Positions 18,300 to 27,862 of a stretch of DNA of 64,000 nt are shown here, one piece after another. The stretch's first letter is position 1. Each line of letters starts with the position of its first letter. Both the position numbers and the translations under genes were made by a program. The notes beneath the pieces were generated by a model, which did no database searches, had not been told where the DNA came from, and saw only the letters and a list, made by a program, of their open reading frames with translations. This stretch comes from Yersinia similis (lineage in GTDB: Bacteria; Pseudomonadota; Gammaproteobacteria; Enterobacterales; Enterobacteriaceae). The DNA is taken from assembly GCF_001053095.1 (NCBI RefSeq), contig NZ_CGBP01000003.1, forward strand, positions 124,001-188,000, given 5' to 3'.

Positions 18300-20150
18300 T
18301 TAAACCTCATCCACTGAATGACCAGCTAAAGCACGGCGAACGGAAGCGTCCATCCGGCGTGCGGCAAAATCTTGCGTTTGTGTATCTAACGCTTTGATCG
18401 CAGCTTCGATGGCTTGCGGGTCTCTGCCCTGCATCTGCTGCTGTAATAACGCAACCGCTTGAGCGATCGCGGCACTTTCTTGCTCACTGAGTAACGCGGC
18501 GTCTTCTGCCAGTGCGCCTTGCAGGCTCTCTAGCACTCTGGCGGCATCAACCTGTTGTTCCGCCAGCTTACGGGCGGTGATATCACTTTGCGCATTCGCC
18601 ATGGAATCTTTAATCATATTGGCAATTTCATCATCAGATAGCCCATAAGATGGCTTCACCTGAATCGATGCCTCAACGCCAGTAGATTTCTCCATCGCCG
18701 TCACACTTAATAAGCCATCAGCATCCACCTGGAAAGTAACACGAATATGTGCCCCTCCCGCAGGCAAGGGAGGCAAGCCACGCAACGTAAAACGGGCTAA
18801 TGAACGGCAATCCTTCACCAATTCACGCTCGCCTTGCAGCACGTGGATCATCATCGCACTCTGACCGTCTTTGAAGGTGGTGAACTCCTGCGCTCGAGCC
18901 GCCGGGATGGTAGTATTGCGGGGGATCACTTTCTCCACCAGACCGCCCATAGTTTCCAGCCCTAAGGAGAGTGGGATCACATCAAGCAGTAGCATGTCGC
19001 TGTCCGGTTTATTGCCCACCAGAATATCAGCCTGAATAGCGGCACCAATGGCGACCACTTTATCCGGATCGATAGAAGTCAACGGCGTGCGGCCAAAGAA
19101 TTGCCCCACCTGCTCACGCACCAATGGGACTCGGGTCGAACCGCCGACCATCACCACTTCCAAAACTTCATCAGCAGTGACGCCCGCATCTTTTAAGGCG
19201 CGGCGGCAAGCTATCAGTGTACGTTTTACCAGCGGAGCAATAAGCGATTCAAGCTGCTCACGGGTAATCTCCCCTTGCCAACCAGCCACGGAAACCGCCG
19301 TAGTCTCGGCATCACTCAACGCAATTTTGGCGGCAATTGCCGCATCAAGTAACTGCCGTTGAATACCGTGGTCATCGCGGGTCGCAACCCCTGCTTGCTC
19401 ACGTAACCAGTCAGCTAATAGGTGATCAAAATCATCGCCACCTAGCGCCGAGTCACCACCGGTTGCCAGCACTTCAAATACGCCACGGCTTAAACGCAGA
19501 ATGGAGATATCAAATGTCCCGCCACCCAGATCGTAAACCGCAATCACCCCTTCCTGGCCGGAATCCAGGCCATAAGCGATCGCAGCAGCAGTGGGTTCAT
19601 TCAGTAAACGTAAGACATGCAGCCCCGCCAGACGCGCAGCATCTTTTGTCCCCTGACGCTGAGCATCATCGAAATACGCGGGAACGGTAATGACAACGCC
19701 ATCGAGATCACCGGCCAACGCAGCTTGCGCCCGTTGAGCCAATGTTTTGAGGATATCTGCCGACACCTGAACCGGATTCACCAACCCACGCACCGTCTGG
19801 ATCATCGGTAAACCGTTTTCACTTGGTTGGAATTGGTAAGGTAAATTGGGATAACGCTGTACAATGTCAGCCAGAGAGCGGCCCATCATGCGTTTCACTG
19901 AACTGATGGTATTAACCGGGTCCAATGCCGCCAGATCGCGCGCATTCCAGCCGACATCAATACCCTGTGGGTGATAATGAACCACTGACGGCAGTAAATC
20001 CCGCTGTTTTTCATCGACCAACGTTTGCGCTTTACCGCTGCGCACGGTCGCCACCAATGAATTGGTGGTACCTAAATCAATACCAGCCGCCAGCCGACGT
20101 TGGTGTGGTGCCGCCGTTAAACCAGGCTCACTAATTTGTAATAAGGCCAT
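18300..20150 (-). CDS. hscA: HscA, Hsp70-class chaperone for Fe-S transfer
   Basis: HscA is a specialised DnaK homologue that, with HscB, releases Fe-S clusters from IscU. The product is 616 residues. It has the phosphate-1 motif [12 protein letters not shown] (about residues 24-35) and the phosphate-2 region [12 protein letters not shown]. The substrate-binding domain begins after residue 390, near [14 protein letters not shown]. An ERIC-type element lies between hscB and this gene, so the usual close spacing is lost and a hairpin would form in the mRNA just upstream. Confidence 0.97.
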   Translation of the reverse strand: MALLQISEPGLTAAPHQRRLAAGIDLGTTNSLVATVRSGKAQTLVDEKQRDLLPSVVHYHPQGIDVGWNARDLAALDPVNTISSVKRMMGRSLADIVQRYPNLPYQFQPSENGLPMIQTVRGLVNPVQVSADILKTLAQRAQAALAGDLDGVVITVPAYFDDAQRQGTKDAARLAGLHVLRLLNEPTAAAIAYGLDSGQEGVIAVYDLGGGTFDISILRLSRGVFEVLATGGDSALGGDDFDHLLADWLREQAGVATRDDHGIQRQLLDAAIAAKIALSDAETTAVSVAGWQGEITREQLESLIAPLVKRTLIACRRALKDAGVTADEVLEVVMVGGSTRVPLVREQVGQFFGRTPLTSIDPDKVVAIGAAIQADILVGNKPDSDMLLLDVIPLSLGLETMGGLVEKVIPRNTTIPAARAQEFTTFKDGQSAMMIHVLQGERELVKDCRSLARFTLRGLPPLPAGGAHIRVTFQVDADGLLSVTAMEKSTGVEASIQVKPSYGLSDDEIANMIKDSMANAQSDITARKLAEQQVDAARVLESLQGALAEDAALLSEQESAAIAQAVALLQQQMQGRDPQAIEAAIKALDTQTQDFAARRMDASVRRALAGHSVDEV

Positions 20151-20175
20151 GTTGAGCTTCCATCAATCATGAGTC

Positions 20176-20340
20176 TATGCCCTTCGTATTTGAAACTGCA
20201 GGAGGTTTAGCTGCACACGTTACTCAGCACATCCATGGGCCTCGCTTCTACGAGGCCGCTGCAAGCCACGTTCAAATCAGTTCTCGACCGATTTGTCATT
20301 TGCTTGCTACCTATCTGCAATGTCAATTATTAAGGGCATA
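20176..20340. repeat. ERIC-type repeat between hscB and hscA
   Basis: The element runs from TATGCCC to GGGCATA. One end carries TTCGTATTTGAAACTGCAGG, a relative of the ERIC end block. The centre contains the small hairpin GGCCTCGCTTCTACGAGGCC. It separates two co-transcribed genes of the isc operon by about 250 bases, where only a few are usual. Confidence 0.7.
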
Positions 20341-20397
20341 TAATAATTAATCACTTGAATTTTATTTGTTTTTAATTAATCAAATGAGATATTTGAA

Positions 20398-20922
20398 TCA
20401 GGCAAAGTCGTCAAACAAACGCTCTTCCAACTGCTCAACTTGTTGCTGCAACTTATCCAGAAAACGCAATTTGCGTACCGTGTCCGCTGCCTGCACCCAT
20501 AGCTGCTCATCAAGTTGTTCAACCATTTGCTGCGTGCGTGTTGTTATCATCAGCGCCAAACGGCGGCTAAATTCAGCCAGTAAAGTTTCAGCATCAGGTT
20601 TGCGCTCAATGGCATCAAGCTCCTCACGTAATTCCAACTGTTCCATCAGAAACGCGGTATCACGCATGGTGTGCTGTTCGTTGCCTAAATCAAAACCCTG
20701 CAAAGATAGCATATACTCGGCACGTTTTAACGGGTGCTTGAGCGTTTGGTAAGCATCATTGATGGTTGCAGCCTGTTGCATTGAGGCCAAGCGCTCACGC
20801 TCGGGCTGGGTGGCAAAGCGATCGGGGTGGAATTGACGTTGCAATTCCTGGTAACGCGTGGTGAGTTGGTTGCCGTCAATCAAATAGCGAGCCGGCAACC
20901 CGAATAATGTAAAATAATCCAT
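20398..20922 (-). CDS. hscB: HscB, J-domain co-chaperone
   Basis: HscB delivers IscU with its cluster to HscA and stimulates HscA ATPase. The product is 174 residues. An N-terminal J-domain has the HPD motif at residues 32-34 (QFHPDRFA). A C-terminal helical IscU-binding domain follows. Order and strand fit the isc operon; the gap to iscA is 112 bases. Confidence 0.96.
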   Translation of the reverse strand: MDYFTLFGLPARYLIDGNQLTTRYQELQRQFHPDRFATQPERERLASMQQAATINDAYQTLKHPLKRAEYMLSLQGFDLGNEQHTMRDTAFLMEQLELREELDAIERKPDAETLLAEFSRRLALMITTRTQQMVEQLDEQLWVQAADTVRKLRFLDKLQQQVEQLEERLFDDFA

Positions 20923-21034
20923 AGCATGCTCTGGAAGTTGTTGTAATGGCTAAGCTGAGATCTGTTCCGCTCCCTTATTGGCAAAAAGAGCGGAACAGAG
21001 CAACAAACATCTGGGGTAGGAACAAAAGTAGTGA

Positions 21035-21358
21035 TCAGACGTTAAAGCTTTCGCCGCATCCACACTCATTTGAGACGTTTGGATTGTTGAACTTAAAGCC
21101 TTCGTTCAGCCCCTCTTTGACGAAATCCAGCTCGGTACCGTCAAGATAGACCATGCTTTTACCATCGATGATCACTTTCACACCTTTGTCTTCAAAAACG
21201 ATATCGTCATCGTTTATTTCATCAACAAATTCAAGTACATATGCCATGCCGGAGCAACCAGAAGTCCTTACGCCCAAGCGTAGACCCAAGCCTTTGCCAC
21301 GGTGATTTAAAAAGGCACTGACCCGTTGTGCAGCACTGTCGCTGATTGATATCGACAT
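21035..21358 (-). CDS. iscA: IscA, A-type Fe-S/iron carrier
   Basis: IscA is a carrier for iron or Fe-S clusters to apo-proteins. The product is 107 residues, with the three ligands Cys35 (TSGCSGMAY), Cys99 and Cys101 (NECGCGES) that define the family. It belongs to the isc operon between iscU and hscB. Confidence 0.97.
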
Positions 21359-21387
21359 ACAACAACCTCAACTCTGAGAACCAGCTC

Positions 21388-21515
21388 ATATCTCCGTCAT
21401 CTTTCAAACTACAGGTGCGTTGGTAGTACGCGTTCCCCCAAATCACTTGCCTATGTAAGCTCGTCGGGATCCTCTTGTTTGCCGCCTTCCTGCAACTTGA
21501 AATCTTGTGGATATA
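21388..21515. repeat. ERIC-type repeat between iscU and iscA
   Basis: The element has ends TATCTCC/GGATATA and characteristic internal blocks: CATCTTTCAAACTACAGGTG, CCTATGTAAGCTCGTCGGGA (the ERIC core on the opposite strand) and CCTTCCTGCAACTTGAAATC. At 128 bp it has the canonical ERIC length. It adds a long RNA hairpin inside the isc operon mRNA. Confidence 0.75.
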
Positions 21516-21569
21516 TAATTCAGTGGGTTATATCCAAGTGAAAAATGAGCTAATTATTAATAATCTATA

Positions 21570-21630
21570 TATACCTGTCGTCCTTCAAGATGCACGAATG
21601 TTAGCTGCATCTCGAAGTAACTTGGGTATA
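21570..21630. repeat. Short palindromic derivative (ERIC ends only)
   Basis: A 61-base element, TATACCTGTCGTCCTTCAAG to GAAGTAACTTGGGTATA, consists of the two ERIC-type ends joined through GATGCACGAATGTTAGCTGCATC, which itself forms a stem. It appears to be an internally deleted copy lying only 55 bases from the full-length element in the same intergenic space. Confidence 0.6.
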
Positions 21631-21647
21631 AAAATCACATATCACAA

Positions 21648-22034
21648 TTACTTGGCAGTATGCTTGCTTTTGTAGTCGGCGATAGCGGCTTTAATAGCAT
21701 CTTCTGCCAAAATTGAGCAGTGAATTTTAACTGGCGGTAACTCCAGTTCTTCAGCAATCTGGGTATTTTTGATCGCTTCAGCCTGTTCAAGAGACTTGCC
21801 TTTCATCCATTCCGTCACTAAAGAGCTAGAGGCAATAGCAGAACCGCAACCATAAGTCTTAAAGCGGGCGTCTTCAATAATACCGGCTTCATTCACTTTG
21901 ATCTGCAACTTCATGACATCACCACAAGCAGGTGCGCCAACCATGCCACTACCAATAGTAGGATCTTTGCTGTCGAACGACCCCACGTTGCGTGGATTTT
22001 CGTAATGATCGATTACTTTTTCGCTGTAAGCCAT
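21648..22034 (-). CDS. iscU: IscU, Fe-S cluster scaffold
   Basis: IscU is the scaffold on which [2Fe-2S] and [4Fe-4S] clusters are built. The product is 128 residues with the three ligands Cys37 (APACGDVM), Cys63 (TYGCGSA) and Cys106 (KIHCSIL), and Asp39. The HscA recognition motif LPPVK is at residues 99-103. It follows iscS by 30 bases. Confidence 0.98.
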   Translation of the reverse strand: MAYSEKVIDHYENPRNVGSFDSKDPTIGSGMVGAPACGDVMKLQIKVNEAGIIEDARFKTYGCGSAIASSSLVTEWMKGKSLEQAEAIKNTQIAEELELPPVKIHCSILAEDAIKAAIADYKSKHTAK

Positions 22035-22064
22035 GTGATTTCTCCTGAGTCTTAAAGTCTGGAA

Positions 22065-23294
22065 TTAATGATGGGACCATTCAATGCTGCTGATATCCAC
22101 GCCCTGCTTGAACATATCCCACAATGGGGATAAATCACGCAGACGACCAATGGATTTATGCACCAGCGCAATGGCGTAGTCGATCTCTTCTTCGGTAGTG
22201 AAGCGCCCCAGAGAGAAACGAATTGAACTGTGAGCCAGTTCGTCGTTCATCCCCAACGCACGTAACACGTAAGAAGGCTCCAAACTTGCAGAGGTACAGG
22301 CTGAACCTGATGAGACAGCCAAATCTTTCAGTGCCATGATCAACGACTCACCTTCAACATAGTTGAAGCTGACGTTCAGAATGCCAGGTGCGCCATTCTC
22401 TAATGAGCCGTTCAGGTAAACTTCTTCGATGTCTTTGATGCCGTTCCACAAACGCAAACGCAGTGAACGCAGACGTGCAGCTTCGCTTTCCATCTCTTCT
22501 TTGGCAATGCGGTAAGCTTCACCCATCCCAACGATTTGGTGCACAGGCAAGGTACCTGAACGCATACCGCGCTCATGACCACCGCCGTGCTGCTGTGCTT
22601 CAATACGAATGCGGGGTTTACGGCGAACAAACAGCGCGCCGATGCCCATCGGGCCATAAACTTTATGGGCAGAGAAGGACATCAAATCGACTTTCAGTTT
22701 GCTCAAGTCAATAGGTAATTTACCGACGCTTTGTGTAGCATCAACGTGGAAAATGATCCCGCGACTGCGGCACATTTCGCCGATTTCAGCGATATCCTGT
22801 ACCACACCGATCTCATTATTCACATGCATGATAGAAACCAAAATGGTGTCTTCACGCATTGTGGCTTCAAGCTGTTTCAGGTCGATAATACCGTTAGACT
22901 GCGGTGCCAGATAAGTCACTTCGAAGCCTTCACGCTCCAGTTGGCGACAGCTATCCAACACGGCTTTATGTTCGGTTTTACAAGTGATGATGTGCTTGCC
23001 TTTCTTCTGATAGAAATTAGCAGCACCTTTAATGGCAAGGTTATCAGACTCGGTCGCACCGGAGGTGAAGACGATCTCACGAGGGTCTGCACCCACCAAT
23101 GCGGCGACGTCATTACGTGCAATATCAACAGCTTCTTCTGCCTGCCAACCAAACTTATGCGAACGTGAGGCTGGGTTACCGAAGATACCGTCCAGAGTGA
23201 GATACTGCATCATTTTTTCAGCGACACGCGGATCTACTGGCGTCGTTGCTGCATAATCCAGATAGATCGGTGTCTTTACTTTTGATTCGGTCAT
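22065..23294 (-). CDS. iscS: IscS, cysteine desulfurase
   Basis: IscS is a PLP enzyme that takes sulfur from cysteine and passes it to IscU, ThiI, TusA and others. The product is 409 residues, about five longer than E. coli IscS at the N-terminus ([19 protein letters not shown]). The PLP lysine lies in [10 protein letters not shown] and the persulfide cysteine in [19 protein letters not shown] lies upstream of the ATG at 23294. It is the second gene of the isc operon. Confidence 0.97.
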   Translation of the reverse strand: MTESKVKTPIYLDYAATTPVDPRVAEKMMQYLTLDGIFGNPASRSHKFGWQAEEAVDIARNDVAALVGADPREIVFTSGATESDNLAIKGAANFYQKKGKHIITCKTEHKAVLDSCRQLEREGFEVTYLAPQSNGIIDLKQLEATMREDTILVSIMHVNNEIGVVQDIAEIGEMCRSRGIIFHVDATQSVGKLPIDLSKLKVDLMSFSAHKVYGPMGIGALFVRRKPRIRIEAQQHGGGHERGMRSGTLPVHQIVGMGEAYRIAKEEMESEAARLRSLRLRLWNGIKDIEEVYLNGSLENGAPGILNVSFNYVEGESLIMALKDLAVSSGSACTSASLEPSYVLRALGMNDELAHSSIRFSLGRFTTEEEIDYAIALVHKSIGRLRDLSPLWDMFKQGVDISSIEWSHH

Positions 23295-23347
23295 TGCTCT
23301 TATGCTCCGTACATCACTTCCAAAACGTAAAATTCCGCAAATTCTGC

Positions 23348-23842
23348 TTATGCGCGCAGATTGACGTTAATCGTCTCTTGCGGTCGGCCATTAGCCGTGC
23401 GGCGCGTATCGTTATTCTGACGATCCGCTACCTCTAGGATATCTTGGTTATTAACCAGTTCTGCCAATGTAATATTGTTGAGGAAGCTGCTGATACGCTC
23501 GCTCAAATCACGCCACAGGGTATGTGTCAGGCAGCGGTTTCCGCCCTGACAGCCTTCTTTACCCTGACAACGGGTCGCATCAACGGATTCGTCAACGGCA
23601 GTGATAACAGCGCCAACCGCGATTGCTGATGCATCTTTGCCAAGCAGATAACCACCGCCTGGGCCGCGTACGCTGGCGACCAAGCCATTTTTACGTAGGC
23701 GAGAAAAAAGTTGTTCCAGATAGGATAACGAGATCCCCTGACGTTCCGAAATATCTGCCAGAGGAACGGGCCCGTCCTGGGAATGTAATGCCACATCAAG
23801 CATGGCGGTTACGGCATAGCGGCCTTTGGATGTCAGTCTCAT
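23348..23842 (-). CDS. iscR: IscR, Fe-S responsive Rrf2-family regulator
   Basis: IscR is a winged-helix repressor/activator that binds type-1 sites with a [2Fe-2S] cluster and type-2 sites without it; it represses its own operon. The start at 23842 ([18 protein letters not shown]) gives 164 residues. The cluster cysteines are at positions 92, 98 and 104 ([14 protein letters not shown]). Two type-1-like operators lie just upstream. In Y. pseudotuberculosis IscR is known to affect type III secretion, as I recall. Confidence 0.96.
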
Positions 23843-23884
23843 AGCTAAAGTTACCTGTTGGTGAACACGAACCAGAATTTTGAC

Positions 23885-23934
23885 ATTCTTGAGTGTTTTA
23901 GTCAACTATTTAACCTAGTAATTCACTCAACTAT
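23885..23934 (-). promoter_or_regulatory. iscR promoter with two tandem type-1 IscR sites
   Basis: Read on the minus strand, ATAGTTGAGTGAATTACTAG (plus strand 23910-23934) and ATAGTTGACTAAAACACTCA (23885-23909) both match the type-1 IscR consensus ATAnyyGACTnnnnnAGTC. They lie directly end to end. TTGACT inside the second site can act as the -35, with CAAAAT 17 bases on as a weak -10, so holo-IscR would block the polymerase. This is a motif match by eye. Confidence 0.7.
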
Positions 23935-23997
23935 TATTACCATACCTACGCTCAATAGTATCAATTGGAATTTATAATAACCAATTGATATAAGACA

Positions 23998-24768
23998 TTA
24001 ATCCTTACTCTTCCCCGCCACATCACCGGTACCGCGTTGTGGGTATTTATCCTGTTTTTCGATGGATGTCAGCATTCCACGTAGAATATTCAGCTCTTGA
24101 GCCTCTGGGCGAGCGCGGGTAAAGAGACGCCGTAATTTGCTCATAATCTGGCCCGGATGGGCCTGACGGATAAAACCACTATGAGACAAAACCTGCTCCA
24201 AGTGCTGATAGAAACGCTCCAGATCATCCACTAAAGGATAAGGCGCTTCTTCCTCTTCTACAGGTGCGTTTGCCTGCTGACGATCAAGGTGTGCCACACG
24301 CACTTCATAAGCCAGAATTTGCACGGCCATGGCTAAATTTAAGGAGCTATATTCAGGATTAGCTGGGATAGCCACATGATAATGGCATTTTTGCAGCTCG
24401 TCGTTAGTCAGACCTACACGCTCGCGACCAAACACCAATGCAACCGGGGCATGTTCAGCTTCGCGCGCACTGCGTACACCGCATTCACGCGGTTCCAGCA
24501 TTGGCCACGGTAAAGTTCTGGAACGGGCGCTGGTGCCCACCACCAAACTACAACCGGCAAGGGCTTCATCTAACGTATCAACGATAGTGGCATTGCCAAT
24601 AACATCACTGGCACCGGCTGACAACGCAATGGCCTGAGAATCTGGTTTTACCAATGGATTAACCAAATATAGATTGGTTAATCCCATTGTTTTCATGGCC
24701 CTGGCAGTCGAGCCCATGTTGCCGGTGTGTGAAGTCTCAACCAAGACAATACGAATGTTGTGTAGCAT
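23998..24768 (-). CDS. trmJ: TrmJ, tRNA (Cm32/Um32) 2'-O-methyltransferase
   Basis: TrmJ is a SPOUT-class methyltransferase modifying nucleotide 32 in several tRNAs. The product is 256 residues. It begins with the SPOUT fold ([20 protein letters not shown]) and has the knot motifs [15 protein letters not shown] and [19 protein letters not shown]. It lies upstream of iscR and divergent from suhB, as in E. coli. Confidence 0.95.
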   Translation of the reverse strand: MLHNIRIVLVETSHTGNMGSTARAMKTMGLTNLYLVNPLVKPDSQAIALSAGASDVIGNATIVDTLDEALAGCSLVVGTSARSRTLPWPMLEPRECGVRSAREAEHAPVALVFGRERVGLTNDELQKCHYHVAIPANPEYSSLNLAMAVQILAYEVRVAHLDRQQANAPVEEEEAPYPLVDDLERFYQHLEQVLSHSGFIRQAHPGQIMSKLRRLFTRARPEAQELNILRGMLTSIEKQDKYPQRGTGDVAGKSKD

Positions 24769-24837
24769 ACAAACTCTGAGGATAACGGATAATCGCCATA
24801 TCCTAACACAGACATAGGCATTTATCAGATCCCCTGC

Positions 24838-24843
24838 TATACT
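24838..24843 (+). promoter_or_regulatory. Probable -10 of the suhB promoter
   Basis: TATACT occurs 44 bases before the suhB ATG. At 17 bases upstream only TAGGCA (4 of 6 matches to TTGACA) is found. The long untranslated leader is in keeping with the autoregulated suhB leader of E. coli; the match is by eye. Confidence 0.4.
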
Positions 24844-24886
24844 ACGCGCCGTTTCTCGTTCTTTAACATCCTAGTGGAAGATACCC

Positions 24887-25690
24887 ATGCATCCGATGCT
24901 GACTATCGCCATACGCGCTGCGCGTAAGGCCGGTAACCTGATTGCCAAAAATTATGAAACCCCGGACGCTGTCGAAGCGAGCCAGAAAGGCAGTAATGAC
25001 TTTGTTACTAACGTTGACCGTGATGCAGAGCATCTGATCATTGACGTTATCCGTAAATCTTACCCAAAACACACTATTATTAGTGAAGAGTGTGGTGAGT
25101 TGGTCGGCGAAGATGATGATGTACAATGGGTTATTGATCCACTGGATGGCACTACCAACTTCATCAAACGCCTCCCCCATTTTGCGGTATCTATCGCCGT
25201 GCGTATTAAAGGCCGTACAGAAGTCGCCGTGGTTTACGATCCAATGCGTAACGAACTGTTCAGCGCCAGCCGTGGTCAGGGCGCTCAGTTAAATGGTTAT
25301 CGTCTACGTGGTACCAACGCTAAAGATTTAGATGGCACTATTCTGGCAACCGGTTTCCCATTCAAAGTGAAGCAACACGCTCCCGCTTATATCCGCGTCA
25401 TTGGTAAGCTATTTGAGCAGTGTGCAGATTTCCGTCGCACCGGTTCAGCCGCATTGGATCTGGCTTATGTCGCAGCAGGCCGTGTTGATGGCTTCTTTGA
25501 GATTGGCTTAAAACCGTGGGATTTCGCAGGTGGCGAGCTGTTGGTCCGTGAGTCCGGCGGTATCGTGACTGACTTTGCTGGCGGTCATAACCATTTCAGC
25601 TCTGGCAATATCGTGGCTGGTAATCCACGTATTGTTAAATCTATCGTTCAAGCCATGAGCAACGAAATCAGTGATGCATTAAAACGTTAA
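24887..25690 (+). CDS. suhB: SuhB, inositol monophosphatase family / antitermination factor
   Basis: SuhB has inositol-1-monophosphatase activity. In enterobacteria it also acts with Nus factors in rRNA antitermination and RNA folding. The product is 267 residues. The metal-site residues Glu67 (ISEECGE), Asp84 and Asp87 (IDPLDGTTNF) and the second signature (KPWDFAGGELLVRESGG) are intact. It is divergent from trmJ and ends in a clear terminator. Confidence 0.96.
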   Translation: MHPMLTIAIRAARKAGNLIAKNYETPDAVEASQKGSNDFVTNVDRDAEHLIIDVIRKSYPKHTIISEECGELVGEDDDVQWVIDPLDGTTNFIKRLPHFAVSIAVRIKGRTEVAVVYDPMRNELFSASRGQGAQLNGYRLRGTNAKDLDGTILATGFPFKVKQHAPAYIRVIGKLFEQCADFRRTGSAALDLAYVAAGRVDGFFEIGLKPWDFAGGELLVRESGGIVTDFAGGHNHFSSGNIVAGNPRIVKSIVQAMSNEISDALKR

Positions 25691-25720
25691 TTCCACGCGA
25701 ATAGCGGTTTCACATAAAAA

Positions 25721-25750
25721 GCCAGTCAGGGTTAACCGACTGGCTTTTTT
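25721..25750 (+). terminator. suhB terminator
   Basis: A perfect stem GCCAGTC/GACTGGC (with further A-T pairs) is followed by six or more T residues, 31 bases after the suhB stop codon. Confidence 0.9.
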
Positions 25751-25760
25751 TATTGGGAAA

Positions 25761-26039
25761 GCACACCCCTGCTGCGTCAAGGACAAAAAACATACCCAAA
25801 GCCATTAGCGTTGCAGGTAGGCAGCCAGCAAACAAATCCCGATGAGCTTACATTAGTAAGTGATTCGGGTGAGTGAGCGCAGCTAACACCCCTGCTGCGT
25901 CAAGGACGAAGGGTATACCCAAAGCCATTGGCGTTGCAGGTAGGCAGCCAGCAAACAAATCCCGATGAGCTTACATTAGTAAGTGATTCGGGTGAGTGAG
26001 CGCAGCTAACACCCCTGCTGCGTCAAGGACGAAGGGTAT
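25761..26039. repeat. Tandem ERIC-type array (two full units plus a remnant)
   Basis: Two nearly identical units begin at 25792 and 25915, an exact period of 123 bases, and share the joint GGGTATACCC at 25911-25920. Each contains the ERIC core GATGAGCTTACATTAGTAAG and TGATTCGGGTGAGTGAGCGC. In front, 25761-25790 repeats the right end (CACCCCTGCTGCGTCAAGGA), so a third unit was probably present. The last base of the array lies in the stop codon of the downstream minus-strand gene. Confidence 0.88.
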
Positions 26040-27061
26040 CAGCGACCAAATGGGCGAACAGCACCAACCATCTCCGGCTGACTGGACAAATAAAACAGAA
26101 CCCCTACAAACAGCAGAATAATTCCCCCGGTTAATGCCAACGTGGCCCAGGCAATCTCTCCCCAAGCGGCGGGGGCGCGTTTACGGCTTAAATATACCGC
26201 TAAGCGCCGTGCATAATGGACGAACAGTGCCAACAGCGAGATAGTCAGCGACGTCCCTAAAGCCATCGCCATCGACGACAAAATCCCCCACCAGTAAACG
26301 CCAATCACCTTGGAAAACAGCAACACCATAATCGCACCGGAGCAAGGGCGCATGCCCATTGCCAACACAATCGTCAAACGGGTGCGCCAATCATCACCGG
26401 CTTGTAGCTCTTTATCACTGGGCAGATGACGGTGCCCACAGCCGCAGCTATCGTTGTGGACATGGTTAGCCGGTAATGGCTGAATCTGCTGAAAAGTCAT
26501 TTTCTGTGATTTTAAGGCGTTAATTTGTCGATAGATCCGCTTTACCGCTCGAAAACAGAGCAACATCCCCAACCCAATAACCAACAGAAAGCTGCCTTTT
26601 TCTAACCAAAAACTGCTTTGATGCAAATACCGTGAAGAAAGCTGCCATACCCCAAGCAACAAAGTTACCAGTAGAATCGCTACGCCACCTTGTAATATTG
26701 AGGCGGCAAAAGTCAGCTTCAGGCTACTGTTCAACCGTGCCGGATGGGTCGCCAGATACGTCACAATCACCACTTTACCGTGGCCCGGCCCTACAGCATG
26801 TAACACGCCATAAATCAGGCTAAACAACATCAGCACCCACCCCGCCTGGTGCGGTTCAGCTTTAACTTGTTGCAACAACTGGGCCATTTTCTGATGCATA
26901 CTTTTTTGCCAGGCTACTGTTTTAAAAAACAATTCTGGCCAATAAAGCCATGCGACATACCCAGCACTAACCAATATGAGTAAGAACAGCAATAGAGGCC
27001 ATAAATTGATCAGCCAATGTCGCTGCTTTGGCCGTGGAATCGGAGCAATAACTACTGACAT
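26039..27061 (-). CDS. zevB: ZevB-like NicO-family metal transporter
   Basis: This is a polytopic inner-membrane protein of 340 residues in the nickel/cobalt efflux (NicO/RcnA) superfamily. About seven hydrophobic segments are visible. Family motifs are LHAVGPGHGKVV and MRPCSGAIMVL. Between them is a His/Cys-rich cytoplasmic loop (NHVHNDSCGCGHRHLPSD) typical of metal sensing. The partner upstream is a DUF1007 protein, the arrangement called zevA-zevB in Haemophilus influenzae, where it serves zinc uptake. The metal here is unproven; nickel or cobalt transport is the alternative. The TGA stop overlaps the end of an ERIC array. Confidence 0.72.
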   Translation of the reverse strand: MSVVIAPIPRPKQRHWLINLWPLLLFLLILVSAGYVAWLYWPELFFKTVAWQKSMHQKMAQLLQQVKAEPHQAGWVLMLFSLIYGVLHAVGPGHGKVVIVTYLATHPARLNSSLKLTFAASILQGGVAILLVTLLLGVWQLSSRYLHQSSFWLEKGSFLLVIGLGMLLCFRAVKRIYRQINALKSQKMTFQQIQPLPANHVHNDSCGCGHRHLPSDKELQAGDDWRTRLTIVLAMGMRPCSGAIMVLLFSKVIGVYWWGILSSMAMALGTSLTISLLALFVHYARRLAVYLSRKRAPAAWGEIAWATLALTGGIILLFVGVLFYLSSQPEMVGAVRPFGR

Positions 27062-27726
27062 TGAAGCGTCACTTGCTGTGCAAATTGTTTTCCAAGTTCC
27101 ATATCGTCTCCTGGTGAGTCACTTTTATCCAATGACAGCGCATAAGCCTGTAGCGATGCGTCTGGATTGGGAGTAATCAAAGTGAGTTTGCAGTTTTTTT
27201 CCATTTCAGCCGATAGACTGAGCGCTTTTTGATCCGCATAGGCCATATCGACAAAATAAGTCGGGTCATAGGTTGAGATAATGAAAGGCTTGCCAACTAA
27301 TAGCTGAGGTTCAGCCAACGGTAGAACGAATGAGAGTACCGCCTGATGCCCTTGACGGGATAAATGATATTCTGTTGGCAAATTTTTATATTTCACCGGT
27401 TTGCCATCACGGTATATATCGGTGAAATAGTGCTGCCCCAGCACATTAGCCATCACTTCTGCGGCCAATTTTTTCCAGATTTTAGAGTCACTCTTGGCAT
27501 TTTCTGCGTCATACAACAGGTCAGAAGAGGTTATTTCATCCATGGTCCATACCATTTTCATTCCTACCAACATCTGTTTTTCACTGATGAAAGTGGTTTT
27601 CATATCAATAAAACTGTGGGGATGAGCTTGAGCCAATTGGCTGTAAATCATCGCGGCCCCTGTTAATAACAAGGTTATCAGCCGGCTAATTGCAATAAGA
27701 TCGTTATAACATAACACGCGGCGCAT
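27052..27726 (-). CDS. zevA: ZevA-like DUF1007 periplasmic protein
   Basis: This is a 224-residue exported protein of the DUF1007 family. A hydrophobic segment (about residues 13-33, ending SQLAQA) precedes HPHSFIDMKT, the conserved His-containing start of the mature protein. It overlaps the first codons of the transporter gene by 10 bases, so the two are translationally coupled. By analogy with H. influenzae ZevA it would bind or present metal ions in the periplasm. A shorter start (MIYSQLAQA) would remove most of the signal and is less likely. No Zur-like operator was evident upstream. Confidence 0.7.
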   Translation of the reverse strand: MRRVLCYNDLIAISRLITLLLTGAAMIYSQLAQAHPHSFIDMKTTFISEKQMLVGMKMVWTMDEITSSDLLYDAENAKSDSKIWKKLAAEVMANVLGQHYFTDIYRDGKPVKYKNLPTEYHLSRQGHQAVLSFVLPLAEPQLLVGKPFIISTYDPTYFVDMAYADQKALSLSAEMEKNCKLTLITPNPDASLQAYALSLDKSDSPGDDMELGKQFAQQVTLQCQ

Positions 27727-27862
27727 TATTCAACCCTTGGATATTCTACAATTACTGTGATGTAAGTTGTAAGTCGATGTAAAAAACTGCAGGACCCGTG
27801 AACCGAATGAATCTCTTTTGCTATGCTTAAATAAATAACGATGATTCATCAAAGATATTTAT

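Noticed and set aside
25761-26039. Possible CRISPR array because of the direct repeats with a 123-bp period
   Set aside because: The repeat unit is the full ERIC-type element with shared ends; there are no short repeats separated by unique spacers and no cas genes in the window.
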